NCBI RefSeq assembly: GCF_002846365.1
Contig: NZ_PJMW01000002.1
Coordinates: 4,774,001 to 4,838,000, forward strand
Direction: 5' to 3'
Length of the DNA: 64,000 bases
Source of the DNA: Nocardia fluminea
GTDB taxonomy: Bacteria > Actinomycetota > Actinomycetes > Mycobacteriales > Mycobacteriaceae
A program made the translations under genes and the position numbers. Below, one piece after another: positions 27,015-36,984 of the stretch. Under the pieces are notes generated by a model. That model was given only the letters and a program-made list of their open reading frames with translations, was not told the DNA's origin and did not search any database. Every line of letters starts with the position of its first letter. Position 1 is the first letter of the stretch.

Positions 27015-27989
27015 TCACGCGGGCAGCCGATCCGGCGGCCCGCTCGCGCGATCGAGTTCACCGACGAATGCGCTGACCTCGGCCAGAGCGGCGACCGCTT
27101 CGGGGACGGCCAGGTAGCCGGCCTGGAAGACGTGGACTTGGCCGGTCCAGACCTGGAGCTCGCAGCGCACGCCGACGCCGCGGGCGGTCGCCGCGAGGTG
27201 CTGGGCGTCGGCCTGCAGGACCTCGAGCCCGCCGACCTGGATGAGCATCGGCGGAAAACCGGGGACGATCCCCGCCGCCACATCGAGGCGGGGATCGGTG
27301 AGGTCCGCGCCGGCGGTGTACATGCCGATCAGCCGACGGGCGGTGGTGGCCGAGGCGTACGGGTCGCGCACGGCCGGTTCCGTCGTGGCGGCCAGGCCCA
27401 GGGTGAGGTCGGCCAACGGCGAGAACAGCACCAGTCCCGCCGGTCGGGGGAGTCCCCGCCGGGTGAGCTCACCGGCGAGCGCCAGTGCCAGGTGTCCGCC
27501 CGCGGAGTCTCCCGCGACGACGATGTCGGCGGGTCGATGTCCGCGGGCGAGGAGCCAGAGGTAGCCACGCAGCGCGTCCTCGTGTGCCGCGGGAAACGGG
27601 TCTTCGGGCGCGAGCCGGTACCGCACGGCGAAAACGGGGCGTCCACAAGCGCGCCCCACCCGCGCGATCAGGCCGCGGTGCGTGCCGGGCGAACAGGAGA
27701 AGTACGCGCTGCCGTGCAGGTAGTAGACCACCGGTTCCCCTGGCTCGGGTACGGCGTCCACCCATTCGCCACGGACCGCGAAACCGGTGTGCGCCGGTTC
27801 GTGTACGGGAAAGCGCGCCACCGTCCACGACGGCATGACCAGGCGCAATCCGTGCATCGCCCCTCGTCCGATACGGGCGCCGGTGGGAGTGGCGGGAAGC
27901 AGCGTGCCCAGGCGGCGCACTGTCAGCAGCATGACCGCCGCCACGATCTTGCTGGCACGCGAGGCAGTCGCGTCGGGAGTTCGATCCAT
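27015..27989 (-). CDS. HSL-family esterase/lipase
   Basis: This alpha/beta hydrolase has about 324 residues. The oxyanion segment is VVYYLHGSAYFSCSPGTHRG (a variant of HGGG), the nucleophile elbow is VVAGDSAGGHLALALAGEL, and the C-terminal His is in WTGQVHVFQAGYL; the Asp should lie in the MLIQVGGLEVLQADA region. Together these define the hormone-sensitive-lipase (family IV) group acting on short acyl esters. The start is uncertain: ATG 27989, ATG 28034 or an upstream GTG are all in frame, without a clear ribosome site. It is divergent from an SDR gene with a strong palindrome between them. Confidence 0.85.
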   Translation of the reverse strand: MDRTPDATASRASKIVAAVMLLTVRRLGTLLPATPTGARIGRGAMHGLRLVMPSWTVARFPVHEPAHTGFAVRGEWVDAVPEPGEPVVYYLHGSAYFSCSPGTHRGLIARVGRACGRPVFAVRYRLAPEDPFPAAHEDALRGYLWLLARGHRPADIVVAGDSAGGHLALALAGELTRRGLPRPAGLVLFSPLADLTLGLAATTEPAVRDPYASATTARRLIGMYTAGADLTDPRLDVAAGIVPGFPPMLIQVGGLEVLQADAQHLAATARGVGVRCELQVWTGQVHVFQAGYLAVPEAVAALAEVSAFVGELDRASGPPDRLPA

Positions 27990-28062
27990 GCCGTGCATCA
28001 TGCGCGGGCAACAGGGCAACTGACAAGAGTTCATGTCAACTGTTGCGAGAATCCTGTACTTT

Positions 28063-28084
28063 GTTGACATGACTTCATGTCAAC
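28063..28084. promoter_or_regulatory. 22-bp palindrome between esterase and SDR genes
   Basis: GTTGACATGA (28063-28072) and TCATGTCAAC (28075-28084) form a perfect inverted repeat around CT. A further half-site, TCATGTCAAC, occurs at 28031-28040. The arrangement fits a dimeric TetR-type repressor controlling both divergent genes. The TetR gene at 30089, at the end of the SDR operon, is the nearest candidate regulator. Confidence 0.65.
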
Positions 28085-28097
28085 AGTGGGACAGGGA

Positions 28098-28940
28098 ATG
28101 ACGGGGCAGGTCGTCGCGGTGACGGGCGGCGCCCGGGGGATCGGCCGGGAGATCGCCGCTCAGCTCGCCTGGGCGGGCGCGCGCGTCGCGATCGGCGATA
28201 TCGACGCGGCGGCCGCGCATGCCACCGCGGCCGAACTGGGCGCGAACGTACGTGGCTACGGCGTCGACGTCGCCGACCGGGCATCGTTCGCGGCGTTCTT
28301 GGCGGCGGCCGAGCAGGAGTGGGGTCCGCTCGATGTCCTCGTCAACAATGCCGGAGTGATGTGGGTCGGCCCGTTCGACCGGGAACCCGAGACGGCGCGC
28401 CGCCGGCAGTTCGACGTGAACGTCCACGGCGTCATCAACGGGGTGAGCCTCGCCGCGCCGGCCATGCGTAGCCGCGGCGCGGGGCACATCGTCACCGTGG
28501 CCTCCGCGGCGTCGAAACTCGCACCGCCCGGGGAGTCCACCTACGCCGCGACCAAGCACGCCGTTCTCGGCTACCTGAGTGGGGTGCGCGCCGAACTGCG
28601 CGGCAGTGGGGTCGAACTCTCGGTGATCATGCCGACCGTTGTGGACACCGAATTGGCGACCGGCACCCATACCGGCGCGGTGGCACTGCTCCAGCCCGCC
28701 GACGTGGCCCGCGCCGTCGTCGCGACGATCGAGCACCCGCGATTCGAGGTGACAGTGCCCCGCTACATCGGGCCGCTGCTGCGCGCGGTGAACGTACTCC
28801 CGGCCGCCCTGCGCGACCGTGTCCTGCACGGAATGGTGCCGGATCAGGTTGCCGCCGTACGGGATTCGTCGAGCCGCACCGACTACGAACACAAGGTCAC
28901 CACACCCGCACACCCGCCTGCGACAGGAACCCGAGAATGA
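28098..28940 (+). CDS. SDR-family oxidoreductase
   Basis: The 280-residue SDR has VVAVTGGARGIGREIAAQLA, acidic GDID after beta-2 (NAD preference likely), NNAGVMWVGPF, the catalytic Ser in TVASAASKLAPP and STYAATKHAV (Tyr/Lys). The C-terminal 60 residues after the fold are longer than usual and basic/hydrophobic, as in membrane-associated retinol-dehydrogenase-like SDRs. An upstream ATG at 28077 lies inside the palindrome, so I prefer the ATG at 28098, which gives the normal short N-terminus before the Rossmann strand. The stop overlaps the start of the next gene by 4 bp. Confidence 0.87.
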   Translation: MTGQVVAVTGGARGIGREIAAQLAWAGARVAIGDIDAAAAHATAAELGANVRGYGVDVADRASFAAFLAAAEQEWGPLDVLVNNAGVMWVGPFDREPETARRRQFDVNVHGVINGVSLAAPAMRSRGAGHIVTVASAASKLAPPGESTYAATKHAVLGYLSGVRAELRGSGVELSVIMPTVVDTELATGTHTGAVALLQPADVARAVVATIEHPRFEVTVPRYIGPLLRAVNVLPAALRDRVLHGMVPDQVAAVRDSSSRTDYEHKVTTPAHPPATGTRE

Positions 28941-30046
28941 CCACAACCGATGCACTCGGCGATATTCGCCCGATTCCGGAATTCGCCGGTGTCCATGACG
29001 TGTGGCCGCGCGGCGACCGGCTCGAGGCGGTGCGCGAAGGCGCACGGCGCTACCGCGAGCGCTTCCTCCGGCAGGGGCAGGTGCGCGCGGTCAAGAGCTT
29101 CGACATCGCCGCCGCCCCGTATCCGCAGCGATTCGCGTTCCAGGGCTACTCGATCGGCCCCAACCCGATGATCTCGATCATCAACCGGATGTTCGTGGTC
29201 CAGTTCGACGGATTCGACGGCGCGCTCCGCACGCTGGTCTGGGAGCCCACCGTCGCGGCCGGATCGGGCAAGGCCCCGTTCTACGCGAAACTGCAAAAAC
29301 TCTCGCGAACGCTGCGCGCGGAGTCGTTGTTCGTCAAGTACTACAACGATCCCGAGGCGGTGCTGCCCCGGCTGGGCCTGCGCAACGCCGATGTCGACTA
29401 CGTCAGTTTCGACCATCTGCACGTGCAGGACGTTCGCATGATCATGGGCAGCGACCACCCGATCGACGGTGAGCCGGGCCCGCGTGACCCGCTGTTCCCG
29501 AACGCGCGGATGCTCGTGCAGCGCAAGGAACTCGGCACGCTCGAGTCGGTGCACCCGATGCAATGGGCGTGGTACGTCGACGGCGGTATGGACGGCGTCC
29601 CCGCCGAGCGACTGCACGTTCTCGACGGGGACGTCGAGTTGGGGGTCGGGGTGAGCCTGCTGTGGACACCCGGGCACACCGACGGTAATCACTCGCTGTG
29701 TGTGAACACCCCCGACGGGGTGTGGGTGTCCTCGGAGAACGGTATGGCCGCCGACAGCTGGCAACCGGAACTGTCCGAGATCCCGGGGGTCCGGCAGCAG
29801 GCCCGGTTCTACGGCCGCGAAGTGGTCCTCAACGCCAACACCCTCGAAGACTCACTGGATCAATACGATTCCATGGTCAAGGAGAAGACCATGGCTTCCC
29901 CGTCACCGCGCGATCCCCGCTGGCTGCAAGTCGTACCCTCCTCCGAATGCGCGGCCTGGAAACGGCAGTGGCCGGTCGTGCCCACCTTCACCCACGGCGG
30001 GCTCGACTACGGGACGATCACGATCCCACCCCGGGCCGATGGCTAG
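28937..30046 (+). CDS. metallo-beta-lactamase-fold hydrolase
   Basis: The 369-residue protein has a metal site of the superfamily: HLHVQD (HxHxxD) near residue 160 and LLWTPGHTDGNHSLCVNTPD near residue 240. The N-terminal 150 residues are an extra domain with GYSIGPNPMISIINRMF and no known motif. A similar protein type occurs widely in Actinobacteria, but no substrate is established; lactone or ester hydrolysis are typical possibilities. It is translationally coupled to the SDR (ATGA overlap) and 42 bp upstream of a TetR gene, so the three likely form one operon. Confidence 0.82.
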   Translation: MTTTDALGDIRPIPEFAGVHDVWPRGDRLEAVREGARRYRERFLRQGQVRAVKSFDIAAAPYPQRFAFQGYSIGPNPMISIINRMFVVQFDGFDGALRTLVWEPTVAAGSGKAPFYAKLQKLSRTLRAESLFVKYYNDPEAVLPRLGLRNADVDYVSFDHLHVQDVRMIMGSDHPIDGEPGPRDPLFPNARMLVQRKELGTLESVHPMQWAWYVDGGMDGVPAERLHVLDGDVELGVGVSLLWTPGHTDGNHSLCVNTPDGVWVSSENGMAADSWQPELSEIPGVRQQARFYGREVVLNANTLEDSLDQYDSMVKEKTMASPSPRDPRWLQVVPSSECAAWKRQWPVVPTFTHGGLDYGTITIPPRADG

Positions 30047-30088
30047 GATGGAGACCTGCTAGCTCGGGTAGCCGGATGCGGGAGGATT

Positions 30089-30757
30089 GTGACCGAGACC
30101 GACGCTCCGTCCGCGAACCGAGTTCCGTCGCGCCGCTACGGCGGGCGGGACAAGGCGAGTCGCAGCGCCGAACGCCGCGCCGCTCTCCTCGCGGCCGGTT
30201 TGGAGCTCTTCGGCACCATCGGCTATCCGGCGTCCTCGGTGAAGAAGATCTGCGATGCAGCGGGTTTGACCGAACGCTACTTCTACGAGTCCTTCACCCA
30301 TCGTGAGGCACTGCTGCGCGCGGTCTACGACGGCCAGATCGAACAGGTCCGCAGCGCGACGCTGGCCGCGCTCGCGGGGGCCGAACCCGAGCTGGCTCCC
30401 CAAGCGCAGGCCAGTGTCGCAGCCTTCGTCCGGACCGTGGCCGATGACCCGCGCCGCGCGCGGGTCATCTTCATCGAGGTGGTCGGCGTCAGCTCGGCAC
30501 TCGAGACGCACCGCCGTGCGGTCATGCACGAATTCGCCCAGCTGATAGTCGGTTTCGCCGAGCTCTACTTCCATATCCCGGCCACCGAACGGTTGGCGAT
30601 CGCGGCGATGCTGTTCGCCGGTGGCCTGACCGAGCTGATGGTGGATTGGACGTTGGCCGAGGCGCCGATGCCGCTCGACGAACTCATCGACGTCGCCGTC
30701 ACCATCCTGATCCACGGTCTCGGGGCCTTCGATCGCCGGGCCGGCGTACCCGAGTAG
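30089..30757 (+). CDS. TetR-family regulator
   Basis: This 222-residue TetR protein has SRSAERRAALLAAGLELFGT, SSVKKICDAAGLTERYFYE and SFTHREALLRAVYDG, and a helical ligand-binding domain. The sensor part contains VIFIEVVGVSSALETHRR, similar to regulators of lipid genes. The start is GTG with GGAGGATT directly upstream. It is the third gene of the SDR/metallo-hydrolase operon and the best candidate to bind the palindrome at 28063. Confidence 0.88.
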   Translation: MTETDAPSANRVPSRRYGGRDKASRSAERRAALLAAGLELFGTIGYPASSVKKICDAAGLTERYFYESFTHREALLRAVYDGQIEQVRSATLAALAGAEPELAPQAQASVAAFVRTVADDPRRARVIFIEVVGVSSALETHRRAVMHEFAQLIVGFAELYFHIPATERLAIAAMLFAGGLTELMVDWTLAEAPMPLDELIDVAVTILIHGLGAFDRRAGVPE

Positions 30758-30780
30758 CCGAGTCCCCGATCGGGGTCCGA

Positions 30781-31302
30781 TCAGGCGCGCCCGAATTCCT
30801 GGCGATAGTGCTCGGACAGGGCCGGGTAGTAGTCGTCGAAGTTCACCGCGGCCGGGTCGCGGTCGGTTTCGGCGGCGACGAGGCGGTCGAGGTAGTAGTC
30901 CCAGCCCGGTCCGACGCTCTCCGCCATGGTGGGGTCCGGCACGTTCTGGGCGAAGACCAGGGTGGTGACGCCGCCCTCCTCGGTGAGGTCGAGGCGCAGC
31001 TGCCAGTGTTCGGGTTCCTCCCCGTCATAGGGCATCGACGTGGTGACGCGCAGCAGCCGCGGGGCGTCGCATTCGTCGATCCGGAATCGTTCCGGGGGCA
31101 TCTCGCCCTCGAAGATCATCTGGAACTTCACTTCGCCCGAGGCCGGGTCGCCGGTCCAGGTGCCGAGCCAGCGTGCGAGTCGCTGCGGCTCGGTGACGGC
31201 GGCCCAGACGTCCTCGATCGGTGCGCGGAAGGTTCGGGTCCATTCGCAGTAGACGCCGTCGGCGTGTTCGCGGCGGTGTCCGGTCGCGGTGGGGGTGGTC
31301 AT
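30781..31302 (-). CDS. SRPBCC (AHSA1-like) protein
   Basis: The protein has 173 residues. The AHSA1/START-type domain covers residues 15-150: CEWTRTFRAPIEDVWAAVTE, PQRLARWLGTW, PPERFRIDE and WQLRLDLTEEGGVTTLVF, then WDYYLDRL. Such domains form a hydrophobic cavity. Those encoded directly behind an ArsR regulator are a widespread pair of unknown ligand. Its ATG overlaps the ArsR stop (ATGA), so translation is coupled. Confidence 0.88.
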   Translation of the reverse strand: MTTPTATGHRREHADGVYCEWTRTFRAPIEDVWAAVTEPQRLARWLGTWTGDPASGEVKFQMIFEGEMPPERFRIDECDAPRLLRVTTSMPYDGEEPEHWQLRLDLTEEGGVTTLVFAQNVPDPTMAESVGPGWDYYLDRLVAAETDRDPAAVNFDDYYPALSEHYRQEFGRA

Positions 31303-31664
31303 GCGGTCTGCTCCTTGTCGGTGTGGGTGCTGGTCGTGGCCTGGCGTTCCCGGGTCGTGCGGCGGACTTCGAGGTCGAGACTGTCGAAGGCGTGCTCCGG
31401 AATCGGCGGGCGGGGCGGGCGCAGTGTGTCCAGATAGTCGTGCAACGGCGTGAGCCCCGCGGGCGCGAGGCGGTAGTGGCGTTCGCGGCCGTGCGGTTCG
31501 GCGCAGACCAGGCCCGCGTCGGTGAGTATGCGCAGATGCTTGCTGATCGCCGGTCTGCTGATGGGGTAGTCCGCCGCCAGATCGACGACCCTGGCCGGGG
31601 CGCCGGCGAGCCGTTCGAGCAGGTCGCGGCGCACGGGGTCGGCCAATGCCTCGAACACGTCCAC
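31299..31664 (-). CDS. ArsR-family regulator
   Basis: The protein has 121 residues. The winged helix-turn-helix is ALADPVRRDLLERLAGAP, DYPISRPAISKHLRILTDAG and a wing with GRERHYRLAPAGL. No Cys pair typical of metal sensors is visible, so this belongs to the non-metal ArsR group paired with SRPBCC proteins. It starts at GTG, seven bases downstream of a perfect 10-bp inverted repeat that would serve as its own operator. Confidence 0.9.
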   Translation of the reverse strand: MDVFEALADPVRRDLLERLAGAPARVVDLAADYPISRPAISKHLRILTDAGLVCAEPHGRERHYRLAPAGLTPLHDYLDTLRPPRPPIPEHAFDSLDLEVRRTTRERQATTSTHTDKEQTA

Positions 31665-31670
31665 CTCTTA

Positions 31671-31694
31671 ATTGGTAACCTATGGGTTACCAAT
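31671..31694. promoter_or_regulatory. ArsR operator palindrome
   Basis: ATTGGTAACC (31671-31680) and GGTTACCAAT (31685-31694) form a perfect 10-bp inverted repeat with a TATG spacer, directly in front of the ArsR start codon. Size, symmetry and position fit autorepression by the ArsR protein. Confidence 0.75.
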
Positions 31695-31730
31695 AGTCAA
31701 GAGCGCACCGCAGGTGGGTGGCTCCGGGGA

Positions 31731-31769
31731 CACGAAAACGGCCCGACCGGTTGGTCGGGCCGTTTCGTG
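31731..31769. terminator. bidirectional-type hairpin terminator
   Basis: CACGAAAACGGCCCGACC (31731-31748) pairs with GGTCGGGCCGTTTCGTG (31753-31769) around GGTT. The GC-rich core flanked by A- and T-rich arms works in both directions. It ends the CNNM operon transcribed from the right. Confidence 0.8.
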
Positions 31770-31816
31770 ATGCCTACGCGCCGAATAACCGAATACGAGA
31801 TCGGTTGCCGCGGGCC

Positions 31817-32881
31817 TTATTCGGCGAGGCGGTGCGTGCCGTCGCGCACGGTGCCGACGAACTCCTCGATCAGGTCTTCCAAGGCGACCACGCCGACGGT
31901 GTTGCCCCGGCTGTCGACCACCCGCCCCAGATGGCTACTGGTACGGCGCAACCGGGCCAGTGCCTCGTACAGCGGAGTTCCGGTACTGACGGTGGGCAGC
32001 GGCCGGATATCGGTGCGGGGGATGACGGTATCCGGGCCCGCGTTGTCGTCGGCGACCTCGTCGAGGACGTCCTTGATGTGCAGATAGCCCACCAGCGACC
32101 CGTCGGACGCGGCGACCGGATACCGGGAGAAGCCGGTTTCCGACACCGCCGCCTCGACCTCGCCGAGGGTGGTGCCGTTGCCGATCAGCGGTACCGATCT
32201 GGCCTGGGCCAGCGGCACCATCACATCGCCGACGACCTGCTCGGAGGTCCCGAGCGCCTGGGTGAGCCTGCGGTGCTCCTCCTCGTCGAGCAGCCCCTCC
32301 GAGCGCGACTCGCCGATCATCTCGGCCAGCTCCACCGTCGAGACGGTGGCGTCGAGCTCGTCCTTCGGCTCGATCCGCAACATGCGCAGCGTCATGTTCG
32401 CGGCCAGATTGTACAGCGCGATCAGCGGCCGGGCGATCCGCAACCACATCAGGTGGATCGGCACCAGCAGCAGCGCCGAGCGTTCCGGACCGGCGAGCGC
32501 GATGTTCTTCGGGACCATCTCACCGAGCAGGATGTGCAGGATCACCACCACCGTCAGCGCGAGCGCGAAGCCCACCGGGCGCAGCAACTGATCGGGCAGC
32601 CCGAGCAGTTCGAACGGGCGCTCGATCAGGTGCGCGATCGCGGGCTCGCCGACGCGGCCGAGCAGGATCGAGCAGATGGTGATACCGAGCTGGGCCGCGG
32701 CGAGCATGATCGACAGGTTCTCGCCCGCCTCGATCACCGCCTGGGCCTTCTTCTTGCCTTGGGCGACAAGGGCTTCCAGCCGATCACGGCGGGCCGAGAT
32801 GAGGGCGAACTCGGCGGCGACGAAGAACGCGTTGCCCGCCAGGAGTACGACGGTCAGCAAGATTCCGAACAGGTCACCCAT
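31817..32881 (-). CDS. CNNM/HCC-family membrane protein with CBS domains
   Basis: The 354-residue protein has an N-terminal DUF21 transmembrane domain (residues 1-190: FVAAEFALISARRDRLEALV, AAQLGITICSILLGRVGEP, LLGEMVPKNIALAGPER) and a CBS pair (VMVPLAQARSVP, GFSRYPVAASDGSLVGYLHI, VVALEDLIEEFVGTVRD). It lacks the C-terminal CorC/HlyC domain that its partner has. The family transports or senses Mg2+ or other divalent ions. It corresponds in position and type to M. tuberculosis Rv1841c. Its start overlaps the end of the preceding CNNM gene by 8 bp, so both are made together and may form a heterodimer. Confidence 0.9.
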   Translation of the reverse strand: MGDLFGILLTVVLLAGNAFFVAAEFALISARRDRLEALVAQGKKKAQAVIEAGENLSIMLAAAQLGITICSILLGRVGEPAIAHLIERPFELLGLPDQLLRPVGFALALTVVVILHILLGEMVPKNIALAGPERSALLLVPIHLMWLRIARPLIALYNLAANMTLRMLRIEPKDELDATVSTVELAEMIGESRSEGLLDEEEHRRLTQALGTSEQVVGDVMVPLAQARSVPLIGNGTTLGEVEAAVSETGFSRYPVAASDGSLVGYLHIKDVLDEVADDNAGPDTVIPRTDIRPLPTVSTGTPLYEALARLRRTSSHLGRVVDSRGNTVGVVALEDLIEEFVGTVRDGTHRLAE

Positions 32882-34241
32882 GAGCGTTCTCCCGTGTCGA
32901 GAGGTTGACCGCGTCGACGGGGATCAACCGCACCCGGTCGATGCGCCGTCCGTCCATCCGTTCCACCCGGGCGATCCATCCGCCCGCGGAACCGCGCGAG
33001 GCGGGCAGCACCACTTCGTCACCGGTCACCGGGATGCGGCCGAGCTTGGCCAGCACCAGACCGCCGAGCGTCTCGTATTCGCCCTCGGGCGCGTCGTAGC
33101 CGGTCGCGCGCGACACCTCGTCGATGCGCATCAGACCGGAGCAGTCCCAGCCGTCGGAGACCCGGCGCACGTCGCGCTCCTCCTCGTCGTGCTCGTCGCG
33201 CACGTCGCCGAGGATCTCCTCGATCAGGTCCTCCATGGTCACCATGCCCGCGGTGCCGCCGTACTCGTCGACGACCAGCGCCACCTGCATGCCGTCGGCG
33301 CGAACGCGTTCGAGGACCTCGTCACCGTCCAGGCTGGCGGGCACGATCGGCACCGCCACGGCCAGATCGCTGAGCGGGATCTGCTTGCGCAGCTCGCCCG
33401 GATGGGTGAACGCCTGCTTGACGTGCACCACGCCGAGGGTGTTGTCGAGATCGCCGTCGACCACCGGGAACCGGGAGTACCCGGTGCGCGCGGCGGCGGC
33501 GATGAGGTCGGCGATGGTGTCGTGGCGGTCCAGCGATTCGACCTTCACGCGCGGTGTCATCAGGTCCTCGGCGCTGCGCTCACCGAATTCCAGCGAGCGG
33601 TCCATCACCTGCGCGGTGCGCTGATCCATGGCGCCACGCATGGCGGAGGTGCGCACCAGCGAACCGAGTTCCTGGGGTGAGCGGGCCGAGCGCAGTTCCT
33701 CGGCCGGTTCGATGCCGAGCCTGCGGACCACCCAGTTGGCTGCGCCGTTGAGAAAACGGATGAGCCACTTGAACAGCGCGGAGAACCCGATCATCGGACC
33801 CGAGGTGAGCCGGGCGACCTTCATCGGCTCAGCGATCGCGATGTTCTTGGGCACCAGTTCGCCGTAGATCATCGACAGCGAGGTCGCGATGATCAGGGCC
33901 AGCGCCAAGGCGACGCCGTGCGCGGCGCGTTCGCTCAACCCGATGCCGTCCAGCAGCGGACCGAGCAACCTGGCCAGCACGGGTTCGGCGATGAAACCGG
34001 TGATCAGCGTCGTGATGGTGATGCCGAGCTGAGCGCCGGAGAGCTGGAAGGAGAGGGTGTGATGAGCCTGTTTCACCAGCCGTGACTGGGTGTCACCTTC
34101 GCGAGCGGCCGCTTCGACGGTGCTGCGTTCCAGTGCGGTGAGGGAGAACTCGGCGGCGACGAACAGTGCGGTGCCGAGCGTGAGGGCGACGAAGCCGAGC
34201 AGGCTGAGCACGGTGAGAACGATGGACATCCTCAGCACCAC
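32874..34241 (-). CDS. CNNM/HCC-family membrane protein with CBS and CorC/HlyC domains
   Basis: The protein has 455 residues: a DUF21 membrane domain (residues 5-200, with FVAAEFSLTALERSTVEAAA, SGAQLGITITTLITGF and YGELVPKNIAIAEP), a CBS pair (LMTPRVKVESLDR, YSRFPVVDGDLDNTLGVVHV, YGGTAGMVTMEDLIEEILGD) and a CorC/HlyC C-terminal domain (GYDAPEGEYETLGGLVLAKL). It is the homologue of Rv1842c and is encoded just before its shorter partner. An ATG at 34229 is an alternative start. The 270-bp leader before it contains a conspicuous RNA-like fold. Confidence 0.9.
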   Translation of the reverse strand: MVLRMSIVLTVLSLLGFVALTLGTALFVAAEFSLTALERSTVEAAAREGDTQSRLVKQAHHTLSFQLSGAQLGITITTLITGFIAEPVLARLLGPLLDGIGLSERAAHGVALALALIIATSLSMIYGELVPKNIAIAEPMKVARLTSGPMIGFSALFKWLIRFLNGAANWVVRRLGIEPAEELRSARSPQELGSLVRTSAMRGAMDQRTAQVMDRSLEFGERSAEDLMTPRVKVESLDRHDTIADLIAAAARTGYSRFPVVDGDLDNTLGVVHVKQAFTHPGELRKQIPLSDLAVAVPIVPASLDGDEVLERVRADGMQVALVVDEYGGTAGMVTMEDLIEEILGDVRDEHDEEERDVRRVSDGWDCSGLMRIDEVSRATGYDAPEGEYETLGGLVLAKLGRIPVTGDEVVLPASRGSAGGWIARVERMDGRRIDRVRLIPVDAVNLSTRENAHG

Positions 34242-34307
34242 CCGAGCGGGGGTGCGGCAGGGAAACCAGGGGATCGAACGGACGCTGCGGAAAGGAGGAC
34301 GCCGGGT

Positions 34308-34366
34308 TTGTCACCCGGCTCCGTAGAGGAGCCCTCCTGTGTGGCGCCCTTGGACGCGGGTGACAA
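34308..34366 (-). ncRNA. structured 5' leader of the CNNM operon, class unknown
   Basis: TTGTCACCCG (34308-34317) and CGGGTGACAA (34357-34366) form a perfect long-range stem. Inside it GGCTCC (34317-34322) and GGAGCC (34328-34333) form a second perfect hairpin with a 5-base loop. The fold ends about 65 bases before the CNNM start codon. Because CNNM proteins handle Mg2+, an ion-sensing leader is attractive, but the conserved M-box core is not present. I assign no class. Confidence 0.4.
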
Positions 34367-34514
34367 CTGGATCCTTTCGAGGCGGGGGTCGAGCATGTGC
34401 CGTGATCGGCAACTCCATAGTAATCCGTGCCCACCCATGATGTGTCAGCGGCGCGGCCCCCGGCATGCCGACGGCGGCCGATCGACGGTTCCGACCGGCC
34501 GCCGCGGGTGCGGT

Positions 34515-36864
<2,350 letters not shown>

Positions 36865-36944
36865 GGGCTCAGTGTGCGGGATCCGCCCGGTGTCGACGCT
36901 GATCTACGCGCGGAGAGCCGCCGTGTTCGCCGCCCCGGAAACAG

Positions 36945-36980
36945 ACGCGTGGCCGAACCGTAATCGGTTCGGCCACGCGT
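36945..36980. terminator. hairpin terminator behind the DEAD-box helicase gene
   Basis: ACGCGTGGCCGAACCG (36945-36960) and CGGTTCGGCCACGCGT (36965-36980) form a perfect 16-bp stem with a TAAT loop. It begins 4 bp after the helicase stop codon at 36985. No T-run follows on the helicase strand, as is common in actinobacteria. Confidence 0.8.
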
Positions 36981-36984
36981 TGAT

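Noticed and set aside
34242..34366. Possible M-box (ykoK) magnesium riboswitch before the CNNM genes
   Set aside because: The fold is striking and the genes fit, but the conserved M-box core sequences are absent on the minus strand, so I kept only a leader of unknown class.
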